Assembly (NCBI GenBank): GCA_947165465.1 | Contig: CAMVAM010000007.1 | Span: 1 to 55,692 of the forward strand | Length of the DNA stretch: 55,692 nt | Source of the DNA: an uncultured Candidatus Saccharibacteria bacterium | GTDB lineage: Bacteria > Patescibacteriota > Saccharimonadia > Saccharimonadales > Saccharimonadaceae | Direction of reading: 5' to 3' | Part shown: positions 34,693-42,720 of the stretch, in pieces | Layout: every line of letters starts with the position of its first letter | Numbering within the stretch: position 1 is the first letter of the stretch | Notes under the pieces: generated by a model | Seen by the model: only the letters and a program-made list of their open reading frames with translations | Databases searched by the model: none | Told to the model about the DNA's origin: nothing | Position numbers and translations under genes: made by a program

Positions 34693-34769
34693 TGGTGCGA
34701 ATGAAGAGACTCTAACTCTCGACCTCTTCCTTGGCAAGGAAGCGCTCTAAACAACTGAGCTACATTCGC
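34693..34769 (-). tRNA. tRNA-Gly (GCC) with non-canonical elbow
   Basis: Acceptor GCGAATG/CATTCGC, D-arm GCTC/GAGC, anticodon stem CTTCC/GGAAG around TTGCCAA (GCC), T-stem GAGAG/CTCTT, discriminator A, encoded CCA. The T-loop is TTAGAGT: position 56, almost always C, is A. The D-loop AGTTGTTTA has T at position 19 instead of G. The tertiary pair G19:C56 is thus replaced by U19:A56. The first T-stem pair is G-U. A TATAAT box lies 12 nt before the 5' end. Confidence 0.93.
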
Positions 34770-34820
34770 ACGTTTAGATAATTATAACACATAGATTTGA
34801 ATTTTTGAAGCATTTTTTCT

Positions 34821-34849
34821 TTGACAAATCGAAACTAATCTGCTAAAAT
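34821..34849 (+). promoter_or_regulatory. Canonical promoter of the cation antiporter unit
   Basis: -35 TTGACA (34821-34826), 17-bp spacer, -10 TAAAAT (34844-34849); about 43 nt before the ATG at 34893. It is divergent from the tRNA-Gly promoter. The leader holds no clear Shine-Dalgarno. Confidence 0.72.
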
Positions 34850-34892
34850 CATAAGCATAATAAAGCAAAAATAAACAGGCAAACAATAATAA

Positions 34893-35879
34893 ATGGACAT
34901 GTTTCTTCAAATCGTGATGTTGGTTGCTGGCTTCGTACTTTTGATTAAAGGTGCGGACTGGCTCATCTCCGGCGCATCTTCCGTTGCGCAAAATTTCAAA
35001 GTATCAAAAATGTTAATCGGTCTTACCATTATCGCGTTCGGTACCGGTGCTCCAGAACTTGCAGTGTCCATTTCTTCCATGATTAGCGGCAATACCGATG
35101 TCCTCCTCGGTAACGTGGTTGGTAGCAACATCGTAAACGTCTTACTTCTTCTTGGTGTCGGTGCAGCCATTACGCCAATCATCGTAAAAAGAAATACTGT
35201 GAAAAAAGAACTGCCAATTTTGCTTTTAATCTCTACTATACTCGTCGTCTTATTCCTTGATACTTCTTTGAACGATGCCACTGTTAGCAAAATCTCTCGT
35301 GCTGACGCTCTTGTCTGTATCCTATTATTTGGTGTCTTTATTTACTACCTCGTCGCCATGGCCAAAAAGAAGAAAAACGCCAAAAACGAAGTCGAGAAAC
35401 CAAAGTGGAAACTCGGCATGTCGTTCCTTGTTACTATCCTTGGTCTCGCCGGCGTAGTTGGCGGTAGCCAGCTCGTCGTAAACGGTGCTACATCAATCGC
35501 CCAGGCTTTCGGCGTATCCGAAAAAATGATTTCCCTCACTATCGTCGCCTTTGGTACTTCGCTCCCAGAGCTCGTCACAACTATTACTGCATCTAGACGA
35601 AAAGAGCACGATCTCTTAATTGGTAACATCATCGGCAGTAACATCTTTAATATTTGTGGTGTCATGGCCATCCCAGTACTATTCGGTGGTTCCATCACTG
35701 CTACGAACTTCGACCCAATCGACCTTATCATGCTCATCTTCTCTGCTCTTCTCGTTTGGCTCTTTACTATTAAAGACCACAAGATTAACCGCACGGAAGG
35801 CTTCGCGATGCTCCTCATCTTTGCCTTGTACTATACCTATGTCATTTACGCTGGAATAACGGGCTTCTCTCTCCTATGA
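34893..35879 (+). CDS. Calcium/sodium antiporter, CaCA superfamily (YrbG-like)
   Basis: A 328-residue cation antiporter of about ten helices with internal twofold repeat. The two alpha-repeats are plain: GTGAPELAVSISS with GNVVGSNIVN in the first half and GTSLPELVTTITASRR with GNIIGSNIFN in the second; the two Glu are the ion ligands. A basic cytoplasmic loop (MAKKKKNAKNEVEKPKWK) joins the halves. It exports Ca2+ in exchange for Na+ (or K+/H+). Its TGA stop overlaps the next ATG as ATGA, so the two transporter genes are co-translated. Confidence 0.93.
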   Translation: MDMFLQIVMLVAGFVLLIKGADWLISGASSVAQNFKVSKMLIGLTIIAFGTGAPELAVSISSMISGNTDVLLGNVVGSNIVNVLLLLGVGAAITPIIVKRNTVKKELPILLLISTILVVLFLDTSLNDATVSKISRADALVCILLFGVFIYYLVAMAKKKKNAKNEVEKPKWKLGMSFLVTILGLAGVVGGSQLVVNGATSIAQAFGVSEKMISLTIVAFGTSLPELVTTITASRRKEHDLLIGNIIGSNIFNICGVMAIPVLFGGSITATNFDPIDLIMLIFSALLVWLFTIKDHKINRTEGFAMLLIFALYYTYVIYAGITGFSLL

Positions 35880-36802
35880 ATTGGTTAGTCCTGGTTGCAA
35901 TTGCGGTCGTCGCTGATGCAATCAGAGTGTTTGCTGATAACTACATTACAGACGTCTATTTCAAAGGCAAAGAATCTGTCTCACAAAAGCATTTTTATGG
36001 TTGGTTTTTCGTCATACTATCAATCGTCATGCTTTTCATCTTCCCGGTCGATATCCAAGCAGCTCCACTTTATTTAATCGGCTTTCTAATTCTGTCCGGC
36101 TGTCTTAATTCACTTGCTGGGATTCCATATTATCGCGCCATGGAAATGGACGACACTACAAATATTTCCATTTTCGTTCAATTAGCGCCAATCGTTTATC
36201 TAGTCTTTGGCTGGATCGCTTTACATGAAAGCTTCTCTCCGCACCAACTGCTTGGCTTCGTAATTATTCTTTGTGGTCCGTTTCTCGTTATCGCTACCAC
36301 CAGGAAACGTAGCCGCAAAGTCAAAATCAAAGCTGCCATCCAAGCAGCCCTCTATGTCGTAATTTCCGTCGTCGCAAATCTCATTTTTGTAAAAACCAGC
36401 GACATTACCGAAATGTCATTCGTACAGGACATGATCTTTATCTTCCTTGGTAAAGGTATCGGCAACATTATCATCTGCGGTTTCAAGCCAACCTGGATCC
36501 AACGCTTTAACACTGTTGTCAAGAAGACGAAAGGCAAAATGCTTCGCCCGCTTATTATTAATGCTATCATCGGTATTACAAAGGATTTCACCTACCGTGC
36601 CGCCCTTACCCTCGCTCCGGCTGTCGCTATCGCATCAGTTGCTACCGATTCCGCCTCGCCAATCGTTGTTTTCTTCCTCGGTATTTTATTTACTCTCATC
36701 TGGCCAGCTTTCGGTCGCGAAAAACTCGAGAAAAAGACTGTACTTGTTCACATGATTGCTACTATTCTAGTTGTAGCCGGCATTATCATACTGCAAAAAT
36801 AA
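35876..36802 (+). CDS. EamA/DMT-superfamily transporter
   Basis: A 308-residue protein with ten hydrophobic helices arranged as two EamA-type halves (about 1-140 and 150-308); the GFVIILCGPFLVIA and HMIATILVVAGIIIL segments are the typical last helix of each half. DMT-family exporters carry small metabolites; the substrate here is unknown. ATGA overlap with the antiporter gene. It ends 25 nt before the tRNA-Cys. Confidence 0.82.
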   Translation: MNWLVLVAIAVVADAIRVFADNYITDVYFKGKESVSQKHFYGWFFVILSIVMLFIFPVDIQAAPLYLIGFLILSGCLNSLAGIPYYRAMEMDDTTNISIFVQLAPIVYLVFGWIALHESFSPHQLLGFVIILCGPFLVIATTRKRSRKVKIKAAIQAALYVVISVVANLIFVKTSDITEMSFVQDMIFIFLGKGIGNIIICGFKPTWIQRFNTVVKKTKGKMLRPLIINAIIGITKDFTYRAALTLAPAVAIASVATDSASPIVVFFLGILFTLIWPAFGREKLEKKTVLVHMIATILVVAGIIILQK

Positions 36803-36827
36803 ATTCCATGATATAATAAATCAAGGT

Positions 36828-36901
36828 GGTGCTTTGGCGGAGTGGTTACGCAGCGGTCTGCAAAACCGCGTACACCGGTTCAATTCCGGTAGGCACCTCC
36901 A
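36828..36901 (+). tRNA. tRNA-Cys (GCA)
   Basis: Acceptor GGTGCTT/AGGCACC (one G-U), D-arm GCG/CGC, anticodon stem GCGGT/ACCGC around CTGCAAA (GCA), T-arm CCGG TTCAATT CCGG, discriminator T, encoded CCA. A TATAAT box is at 36812-36817. Confidence 0.95.
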
Positions 36902-36914
36902 TTTTTCTTACGAA

Positions 36915-36962
36915 AATTCCGGGCCTTCCGCGTCCCAAGGGGCGGTAGGCACCTCCATTTTT
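36915..36962 (+). repeat. Extra copy of the tRNA-Cys 3' end with a structured insertion
   Basis: The 20 bp CGGTAGGCACCTCCATTTTT at the tRNA-Cys end (36887-36906) recurs exactly at 36943-36962, 56 bp downstream. Just before it, AATTCCGG (36915-36922), the T-arm 3' side, is also repeated, but about 21 nt of GC-rich, self-complementary sequence separates the two parts. It is thus a tRNA 3' end interrupted in the T-arm, as at tRNA-Glu. Confidence 0.8.
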
Positions 36963-36967
36963 AATGC

Positions 36968-37951
36968 CTACTTTTCCTTATCGACAAATTTGATAATTGG
37001 TTTCTTTACCGTTGCTAGTTCACCAGCCTTTTCAATCAAAGCAGCAACCTTCGCATGATCTTTCTCGCGCATCTCATCCGTAAACCCTTGGCGCGTGCGC
37101 CATAAATCACCATAAAAACCGGTTCCCTTAGCTGCATTCCAGAAATATTCTTCGCAATCTACATCCATATAATGCCACGGCTTATTAAACAAATTGAAGT
37201 GTAATAGTTTCGCGTCCTTCGGCAGCTCTGGGCTCGGCTCCAGATTCCAAGCATCATCCAGTGGTAAAACTTTCCCACGAAGAATTAGGTTTAGATAATC
37301 TTGGTCCGGCGCTACGAGACTTACATCAAAATCCTTCATGAGGTCCGTCATGCGGGTAATATAATGAAGCTTTCTAAGTTTCTTTAGGTCCATCAAAAGC
37401 ACACCGGAATTCACATATTCACTGGCTGGAATTCCTAAAGCATTCTCCACATAGCCCTTAAATTCTGGCACATAAGTCACCTTCGGGTCAATTCTCGCCG
37501 CAATTACTTTTTCGCCGAGATCAATATCGTATAGTTTACCAATATCATCTAATAAAATCGTATCGCTATCGATATAAACTGCCTTATCATATTGTGGGAA
37601 AAGTCTTGCAATAAAGGCGCGGTAATAATACACTGTCTTCGAAAAGAAATCACCCGTACCAGTCTTAGTTGCACAATAAGTACGAATGATTTGTAGATGA
37701 ATATTAAACTTCATCTTACGAAACTCAATTGCTACATTCTTCGTCACCATGTTACGGAGACGCCAACGGTTCGGCAAACTGAGCCTGTCATACATAATAA
37801 TCACACGGTAGTTGCGATTCGGATTGGTATGGCGCATAAGCGAACTAATCGCTGCCGCCGCGTACTGTGCATAGTCATTCGAGATTGTCAAAAATACAGG
37901 AACAACTTTATTTCCGTTTAGTAGATTTATGCCTGTATTGAAAATACTCAT
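36968..37951 (-). CDS. GT8-family glycosyltransferase
   Basis: A 327-residue GT-A fold transferase of family GT8 (retaining; LgtC/galacturonosyl type). Seen: N-terminal VPVFLTISNDYAQYAAAAIS, the metal-binding DxD in AVYIDSDTILLDDI, YVNSGVLLMDL, APDQDYLNLIL, and the C-terminal HFNLFNKPW with the conserved His. It transfers a hexose to a lipid, protein or wall polymer at the inner membrane face; acceptor unknown. The start overlaps the acyltransferase end by 44 nt. Third gene of a unit GT8-acyltransferase-GT8. Confidence 0.88.
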   Translation of the reverse strand: MSIFNTGINLLNGNKVVPVFLTISNDYAQYAAAAISSLMRHTNPNRNYRVIIMYDRLSLPNRWRLRNMVTKNVAIEFRKMKFNIHLQIIRTYCATKTGTGDFFSKTVYYYRAFIARLFPQYDKAVYIDSDTILLDDIGKLYDIDLGEKVIAARIDPKVTYVPEFKGYVENALGIPASEYVNSGVLLMDLKKLRKLHYITRMTDLMKDFDVSLVAPDQDYLNLILRGKVLPLDDAWNLEPSPELPKDAKLLHFNLFNKPWHYMDVDCEEYFWNAAKGTGFYGDLWRTRQGFTDEMREKDHAKVAALIEKAGELATVKKPIIKFVDKEK

Positions 37952-38741
37952 ATGAACTCTTCTTACTCCATTTTACCATACTATCATAAGCTTCTTTCGC
38001 TAATTTTGCACGATTTTGGTCGTCCGTCAGCTTCTCATCCGGGTAGAATGGTCCATCCACATAAACTGTCATATCTGGCCTTGCCTGGCCCTTAACTTTA
38101 GACTTATGATAAGTGGTAGTCATCGTAAAAATCGGTACATTATTGCGAACTGGATACTTAAATGATTTATCACCGGCCGGGAACTTACGAATCTTTGTAT
38201 AATACGGCCACACGTGTGCTTCCGGATAAATCACTAAACATTTCTTTTGCTTAATTCTCTTGTCTACAGCTTCATTCATTGCCTTCTTTTCTTCATCATT
38301 CGTACCTAGCGGAATCCCACCAATCATCGGGAGATACTTACCGATGCCAGGTAACTTCAAGTTTACTGGTGAGATAATCGTAAAGATTCTTTTGTTTGCC
38401 ACGAGCGCCGGCGAAAAAGCATCGTGGAATGGATTTGTGTGGTTCGCATACATCACATAACCGGTTCCCTTAACTTTTTTAAACTTCTCGCGCCCCACAA
38501 TATCCATGTGAAGATAGAATCTCGCATAAAACCTCGCAAACACCTTAAAACATCTAAATAGTATCGCCGAATACATTCTTACGAACGGATTCTTCGGAAT
38601 AAACTCATAACCATTCGGCAGAAGAACTTTTTCTTTTTTCTCCTGCTCCTTGGTTTTTATCGGATCATCTTCTTCATTTTCGTAATAAAAAACTCTTTCT
38701 TCTTCTGGTAAATCTTTTTGAAATAATTCTGCCTTCGCCAT
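37908..38741 (-). CDS. PlsC-like acyltransferase
   Basis: A 277-residue protein of the lysophosphatidic acid acyltransferase superfamily. An acidic, soluble N-terminus (about 1-45) precedes a hydrophobic segment and the acyltransferase fold. Motif I, usually N-H-x4-D, reads YANHTNPFHDAF, with five residues between His and Asp; motif III is VIYPEAHVWP; an arginine-rich motif II region is weak (KRIFTIISP). The substrate could be a lysophospholipid or a glycolipid. The start overlaps the second GT8 stop as TAATG, so the three genes are co-translated and probably decorate one glycolipid (inference). Confidence 0.82.
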   Translation of the reverse strand: MAKAELFQKDLPEEERVFYYENEEDDPIKTKEQEKKEKVLLPNGYEFIPKNPFVRMYSAILFRCFKVFARFYARFYLHMDIVGREKFKKVKGTGYVMYANHTNPFHDAFSPALVANKRIFTIISPVNLKLPGIGKYLPMIGGIPLGTNDEEKKAMNEAVDKRIKQKKCLVIYPEAHVWPYYTKIRKFPAGDKSFKYPVRNNVPIFTMTTTYHKSKVKGQARPDMTVYVDGPFYPDEKLTDDQNRAKLAKEAYDSMVKWSKKSSYEYFQYRHKSTKRK

Positions 38742-39559
38742 TACAAATTACCTTTCAATTCTTCGTACTTCATTAATATATCATCATACTCTGTGATTTT
38801 CAAAATCTTATGAATCTTTTCGATTTCAAATGGTTTCACTTTTTGCACTCTAAAATATGGCCAAAATTTAAAATTATTCGAAAAATGATGGAGTACAGTA
38901 TCATCACGCGGCCTCTCGCCCTGCTCGTTATACTTTCTTGGCATTAGCTTTCGCTTTTTTATACATTTGTTTAATGCCGCCTGGTCCGCCAGCATCATCC
39001 ATCTCTTCATGCATTTTGCGACCGCCCTTTCAAACATCCCACTTTTTAGACATTCTTCCATATTAAAGAGCATCACGCCGGAATTCATGTAATCGGTTTT
39101 TGGGAAGTTGTAATGATAGAAATTCTTTCCGTAGATATCGAGCACACCCGCCGCTTCAACGTCCGTTAAATCCGTATTATAGAATTCCGACAAATCTTCG
39201 CGGCACACCACATCATAATCTAGATATAAAACTCTGTCTAGCTCTGCAATTTCCGGAATTTTATCAATGTAAAGTCTTAGCATCGAGCACGGCGTAAAAT
39301 AAGACTTCATATTTTTCTTCGGTAAATTGTCGACGAAAACTTTGGTCGCATCAATTCTTTTCACAAAATTTCTCGAGTTCGTCTTTTTTACTAAATCATC
39401 TAGAAACGCGGTAGCTTTTTCGGTAAACGGTTTCGTGTTTTCATAGTTAATTGTAAGGATATAAATATGGAGCTCTTTTTTATTATTTTTTAAGAGCGAC
39501 AGAATCGAAACTAATACTCCGCGACTGATTCCTTGGTCGCCGCAGTAGAGAATATTCAT
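38741..39559 (-). CDS. GT8-family glycosyltransferase
   Basis: A 272-residue GT8 protein: N-terminal NILYCGDQGISRGVLVSILS, the DxD as VLYLDYDVVCREDL, YMNSGVMLFNM, LADQAALNKCI and HHFSNNFKFWPY. Similar in plan to the GT8 at 36968 but only distantly alike. First gene of the three-gene unit. The ATG is 6 nt after TATAAT (leaderless). Confidence 0.88.
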   Translation of the reverse strand: MNILYCGDQGISRGVLVSILSLLKNNKKELHIYILTINYENTKPFTEKATAFLDDLVKKTNSRNFVKRIDATKVFVDNLPKKNMKSYFTPCSMLRLYIDKIPEIAELDRVLYLDYDVVCREDLSEFYNTDLTDVEAAGVLDIYGKNFYHYNFPKTDYMNSGVMLFNMEECLKSGMFERAVAKCMKRWMMLADQAALNKCIKKRKLMPRKYNEQGERPRDDTVLHHFSNNFKFWPYFRVQKVKPFEIEKIHKILKITEYDDILMKYEELKGNL

Positions 39560-39565
39560 ACCTTT

Positions 39566-39571
39566 ATTATA
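39566..39571 (-). promoter_or_regulatory. -10 box of GT8-acyltransferase-GT8 unit, leaderless
   Basis: GGTATAAT on the minus strand, 6 nt before the ATG at 39559. Confidence 0.65.
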
Positions 39572-39580
39572 CCTTTTTAA

Positions 39581-41029
39581 TTAGTCGAATGAAAGTGTTG
39601 TTGTGGCCGGCCTCGTGAAACACCTCAGCGTTTGCCCACCGCCAATCGCTTTTACGCTATCAATCATATTCGTCTGGCCGTTATAGAATAATGTGTAATC
39701 TGCGGCCGAATCCGTAACGTCGCCAACTACGCCCGAACTAAAGATGCCACGGTTACCGACGAATCTAAGTTCCCCAGTCCAGACGCCAGTTAAGCCAAAG
39801 TAAAATGGACTAGACCAAGCATTACTCGTACCAATAGCGCTCGAAGCATAGCCAAACGGTTCTAGAAGAGCATAGAACGTGTCGTCACCGGTACCGGTTC
39901 TCGGCAAAGTCCAACCGGCCGGACAAATCGAACGATCGATTACAGAATTATACACTATGTAGCTAGTCACATCATTCACCGCAAGTGCAGCCGCGAAATT
40001 GTAATAATTCCCTAGTTTATAATGCGAGTCGCCGGTTTCCGAAATATAATTGTTCACATTCTGAGAACTATCCTGCGTTGCGCCGGTCCAGTACAAATCA
40101 CCCGGATTGTAAGACTCGATAATTTTTGAGTTATTCCAAGTCGTATCATTGGTCGAGCGAGTCGAAGCACTCGGGCTCCAGCTCGACGGAATATCAGTAT
40201 TAGTCGGACCATATGAATAAGACATGTCGATATCGTGGTCTAGATTCTGTGTCATCCAGATGTGTCCGTCCGGCATCTTTCTTACCGTGTATTCTTTTTC
40301 ATCACGCGCGTCTCTCACCACAATTTCTTGAAGTGTTTCAAGCGAATCACCCCATTCTGCCACATCTTGCATATAAAGGATCTCATCGTCGGTCGCCACA
40401 GCCGTTACCACATTAATCACCACCGTCGCAACATAAGTACCGGAAGTAATCGAGTCATCCGCCATTGCTCCAAAGTAGAGATTAAATGTTGAAATTGCCG
40501 CTGAATCAGACGAAAAGATTTCGGTTGGTGTTTGCCCGCTCTTCGCAAAAGCCCGATATGTGCCATTTTCTTCATCGTCATTCATCGAATAACCCCAGAA
40601 TTTAGTCCTAAGAGTATCCTCGCGTGTCCAGTTCGATTCGAGCATCGGAATCGAATCGGTCGAAAGTGATTGATGCGTGTTTTCAAGCGCGCCGGATTCC
40701 GAAGCCGTGTTCATCAGCACCGAAAAACCCGCCACGTTATTCGAATTAATCGTCACACCGTAGCGGTTTCTCAGTAAATCCGAATAACGTCTGTTCCCGG
40801 TCTGGTTTGTCAGCCCACCCATCGCCATTGACTCCGGCTCCGTAATTGATACCGTGAGTACTTCATTTACAAGCGCCCTAAACGTCACACCGGTTTCGCA
40901 TTCCGGACCTGTACAATCGAGTTTTGTCAAAGCATTCGCGTCACAAAAAACGCCCAACATCATTGGGAGTATCAAAACAGCACTTAAATACAAAAATATT
41001 TTTTGTTTTTGTGTATGATGCCTAAGCAT
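39581..41029 (-). CDS. Secreted surface protein with FISUMP-type domain
   Basis: A 482-residue exported protein. Signal peptide about 1-34 (KIFLYLSAVLILPMMLG, ending ANA). The first domain (about 45-215: VTINSNNVAGFSVLM, KFWGYSMND, SGTYVATVVINVV) resembles the secreted proteins at 41068 and 32423. The second (about 230-480) has the hallmarks of the Fibrobacter succinogenes major paralogous domain: VRDARDEKEYTVRKMPDGHI, then WMTQNLDHDI, SICPAGWTLPRTG, and a final GGGQTLRCFTRP. Probably a surface adhesin or host-contact protein (inference). Leaderless start. Confidence 0.82.
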   Translation of the reverse strand: MLRHHTQKQKIFLYLSAVLILPMMLGVFCDANALTKLDCTGPECETGVTFRALVNEVLTVSITEPESMAMGGLTNQTGNRRYSDLLRNRYGVTINSNNVAGFSVLMNTASESGALENTHQSLSTDSIPMLESNWTREDTLRTKFWGYSMNDDEENGTYRAFAKSGQTPTEIFSSDSAAISTFNLYFGAMADDSITSGTYVATVVINVVTAVATDDEILYMQDVAEWGDSLETLQEIVVRDARDEKEYTVRKMPDGHIWMTQNLDHDIDMSYSYGPTNTDIPSSWSPSASTRSTNDTTWNNSKIIESYNPGDLYWTGATQDSSQNVNNYISETGDSHYKLGNYYNFAAALAVNDVTSYIVYNSVIDRSICPAGWTLPRTGTGDDTFYALLEPFGYASSAIGTSNAWSSPFYFGLTGVWTGELRFVGNRGIFSSGVVGDVTDSAADYTLFYNGQTNMIDSVKAIGGGQTLRCFTRPATTTLSFD

Positions 41030-41035
41030 AACCTT

Positions 41036-41041
41036 ATTATA
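41036..41041 (-). promoter_or_regulatory. -10 box of FISUMP protein gene, leaderless
   Basis: TGTTATAAT (extended) on the minus strand, 6 nt before the ATG at 41029. Confidence 0.65.
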
Positions 41042-41067
41042 ACATAAAAATTAAAATGTCAAATTAA

Positions 41068-41646
41068 CTAATCGCCCGGCTCTTGCTCTTCTGGAATCGG
41101 GTTTGCGATCACTCTAAACTGGATAATATTCTTATATTCACCAGAAGCCAGCGAATCAGATGCTTTGGCGGCAATTCCAAAATATAGTACCTTTTCGCCA
41201 CTATTATCCGCAGTCTGGCTTAAAACTTTCCAATTCGTCTCGCCATAATACGGTAAACCAGAATACGTCGTACCGGAATTTAAAGTATATCCCCAAGTAT
41301 TATCCGTTTCGAATGTTTCAACATTTGCATTTGTCGCGAGGCTAGTAAATGGTGTTGCGCTGGTAACATTTTCTAGATTCGTAGTGTAGTAAGTTTCTCC
41401 GTCACCCACCGCCGCTGATAATGTATAGCCGGAAATACTGTTTGTATTTACCGTAACCCTCATATCATTACTTCGCCCAAATGTACCTGGGTATAGTTCG
41501 CTAATCGAAAGACTCGTCTCCGCAAGTGATAGCGAAAGCATCGGCTCAAAAGTAAATGAAAGATCCGAGCTCGTCTCGCTAGAAAGTGCCACTACCGGCG
41601 TCGCCGAAAGCGTTCCTATAATCAGTAGAGGTATGACTTTCTTCAT
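41068..41646 (-). CDS. Secreted single-domain protein
   Basis: A 192-residue exported protein: signal peptide about 1-20 (KKVIPLLIIGTLSATPVVA) and one beta-rich domain (MRVTVNTNSISGYTLSAAVG, NTWGYTLNSG, KVLYFGIAAKASDSLASGEY, then IIQFRVIANP) followed by an acidic Pro-rich end. It corresponds to the first domain of the protein at 39581. The ATG at 41646 is 6 nt after TATAAT; an in-frame ATG 14 codons upstream lies beyond the -10 box and would not be transcribed from it. Function unknown. Confidence 0.78.
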   Translation of the reverse strand: MKKVIPLLIIGTLSATPVVALSSETSSDLSFTFEPMLSLSLAETSLSISELYPGTFGRSNDMRVTVNTNSISGYTLSAAVGDGETYYTTNLENVTSATPFTSLATNANVETFETDNTWGYTLNSGTTYSGLPYYGETNWKVLSQTADNSGEKVLYFGIAAKASDSLASGEYKNIIQFRVIANPIPEEQEPGD

Positions 41647-41652
41647 AGCTTC

Positions 41653-41658
41653 ATTATA
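41653..41658 (-). promoter_or_regulatory. -10 box of secreted protein gene, leaderless
   Basis: TATAAT on the minus strand, 6 nt before the ATG at 41646. Confidence 0.65.
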
Positions 41659-41670
41659 GCATAAACAAAA

Positions 41671-41690
41671 AAATGGCCCAAAGACCATTT
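41671..41690 (-). terminator. Terminator after tRNA-Leu
   Basis: On the minus strand, AAATGG / CCATTT stem with 8-nt loop followed by TTTTTTTG, 3 nt past the tRNA CCA. Confidence 0.75.
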
Positions 41691-41693
41691 AAG

Positions 41694-41778
41694 TGGTGCC
41701 CGGAGCGGGAATCGAACCCGCACGGATTTCTCCATTCGATTTTAAGTCGAACGCGTATACCAGTTCCGCCATCCGGGC
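41694..41778 (-). tRNA. tRNA-Leu (TAA)
   Basis: Class II tRNA of 85 nt: acceptor GCCCGGA/TCCGGGC, anticodon loop CTTAAAA (TAA) on stem TTCGA/TCGAA, a long variable arm, T-arm GCGGG TTCGATT CCCGC, discriminator A and encoded CCA. TATAAT lies 9 nt before its 5' end. No extra 3'-end copies, unlike tRNA-Glu, -Gly and -Cys. Confidence 0.96.
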
Positions 41779-41798
41779 AACACTCATATTATATCATA

Positions 41799-42710
41799 TT
41801 ATTTAAGATAATGCACAGCTTCGGTCGCTGCCATCGCGCCGTCAGAAGAAGCTGTCACAAGTTGGCGCAGAGTCTTTGTGCGACAATCTCCTGCCACGAA
41901 AATCCCTTCCGCCGAAGTATGACAATCTTCACCAGCCACGATATAACCATCTTTATCGAGTTTCACGATGTCTTTAAATTGCTCCGTTGCCGGCACGCGC
42001 CCAATTGCTACAAACACACCATCCACATCTAGCGTCCTTTTCTTACCGGCCGTGTTAATCACTTCAATTCCACTAATTTTCTTGTCACCAAGAAACTTAT
42101 TCGGGTGGCTTTCCATTACAAATTCCACATTCTTCTTTTCACGCAATTTTTCCACTAGATGCGCATCACCTCTAAATTCATCACGACGATGAATCAAATA
42201 AACCTTCGAGGCAATATCGGAAAGATATAAAGCATCATAAAGCGCCGTATTACCACCACCAACTACCGCTACCGGCTTGTCCATATGAAATGCTCCATCA
42301 CAAGTTGCACAGTACGAAAGGCCGTGGCCTAAGAATTCTTTCTCGCCTGGGATATCAAGCTCACGATCCTTAGTGCCGGTCGCAATAATTATGGTTCTCG
42401 CATAGAATGTTTCATCCTCTGTCTCTAGCTCTTTAACAGCAACATCCTTAATACTAATTACATTTTCATCAACGAACACGACATCATATTTTTTTGCCTG
42501 TTCATATACACTTTTCATCAATTCATATCCAGAAATACCCGGTTCGCCTGGATAATTTGAAACCTTCATGCTTGTAAGGATCTGACCACCATAAACTTTT
42601 CTTTCAAATAGTATTACGCTTTTATTTGCACGTGCCGCATAAATCGCAGCCGTAAGTCCGGCCATCCCTCCGCCGATTATCGCAATGTCATATATCCTTG
42701 GATCCGTCAT
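41799..42710 (-). CDS. trxB: Thioredoxin reductase
   Basis: FAD/NADPH enzyme that reduces thioredoxin; 303 residues. Seen: N-terminal FAD motif IIGGGMAGLTAAIYAAR, GGQILTS, the redox pair in YCATCDGAF (Cys 134 and 137), the NADPH motif VVGGGNTALYDALYLS, VFVAIGRVPAT and the FAD motif GIFVAGDCRTK. The NADPH-phosphate region HRRDEFRG is canonical. AAAGGAGG precedes the ATG. Last in its row behind the coiled-coil/OatA-like pair, 10 nt apart. Confidence 0.95.
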   Translation of the reverse strand: MTDPRIYDIAIIGGGMAGLTAAIYAARANKSVILFERKVYGGQILTSMKVSNYPGEPGISGYELMKSVYEQAKKYDVVFVDENVISIKDVAVKELETEDETFYARTIIIATGTKDRELDIPGEKEFLGHGLSYCATCDGAFHMDKPVAVVGGGNTALYDALYLSDIASKVYLIHRRDEFRGDAHLVEKLREKKNVEFVMESHPNKFLGDKKISGIEVINTAGKKRTLDVDGVFVAIGRVPATEQFKDIVKLDKDGYIVAGEDCHTSAEGIFVAGDCRTKTLRQLVTASSDGAMAATEAVHYLK

Positions 42711-42720
42711 TTTTCCTCCT

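Noticed and set aside
34561-34720. CRISPR array (33-bp repeats, 30-31 bp spacers)
   Set aside because: The repeat is the tRNA-Gly 3' end, spacers share T-stem complements, only three units exist and no cas genes are nearby.
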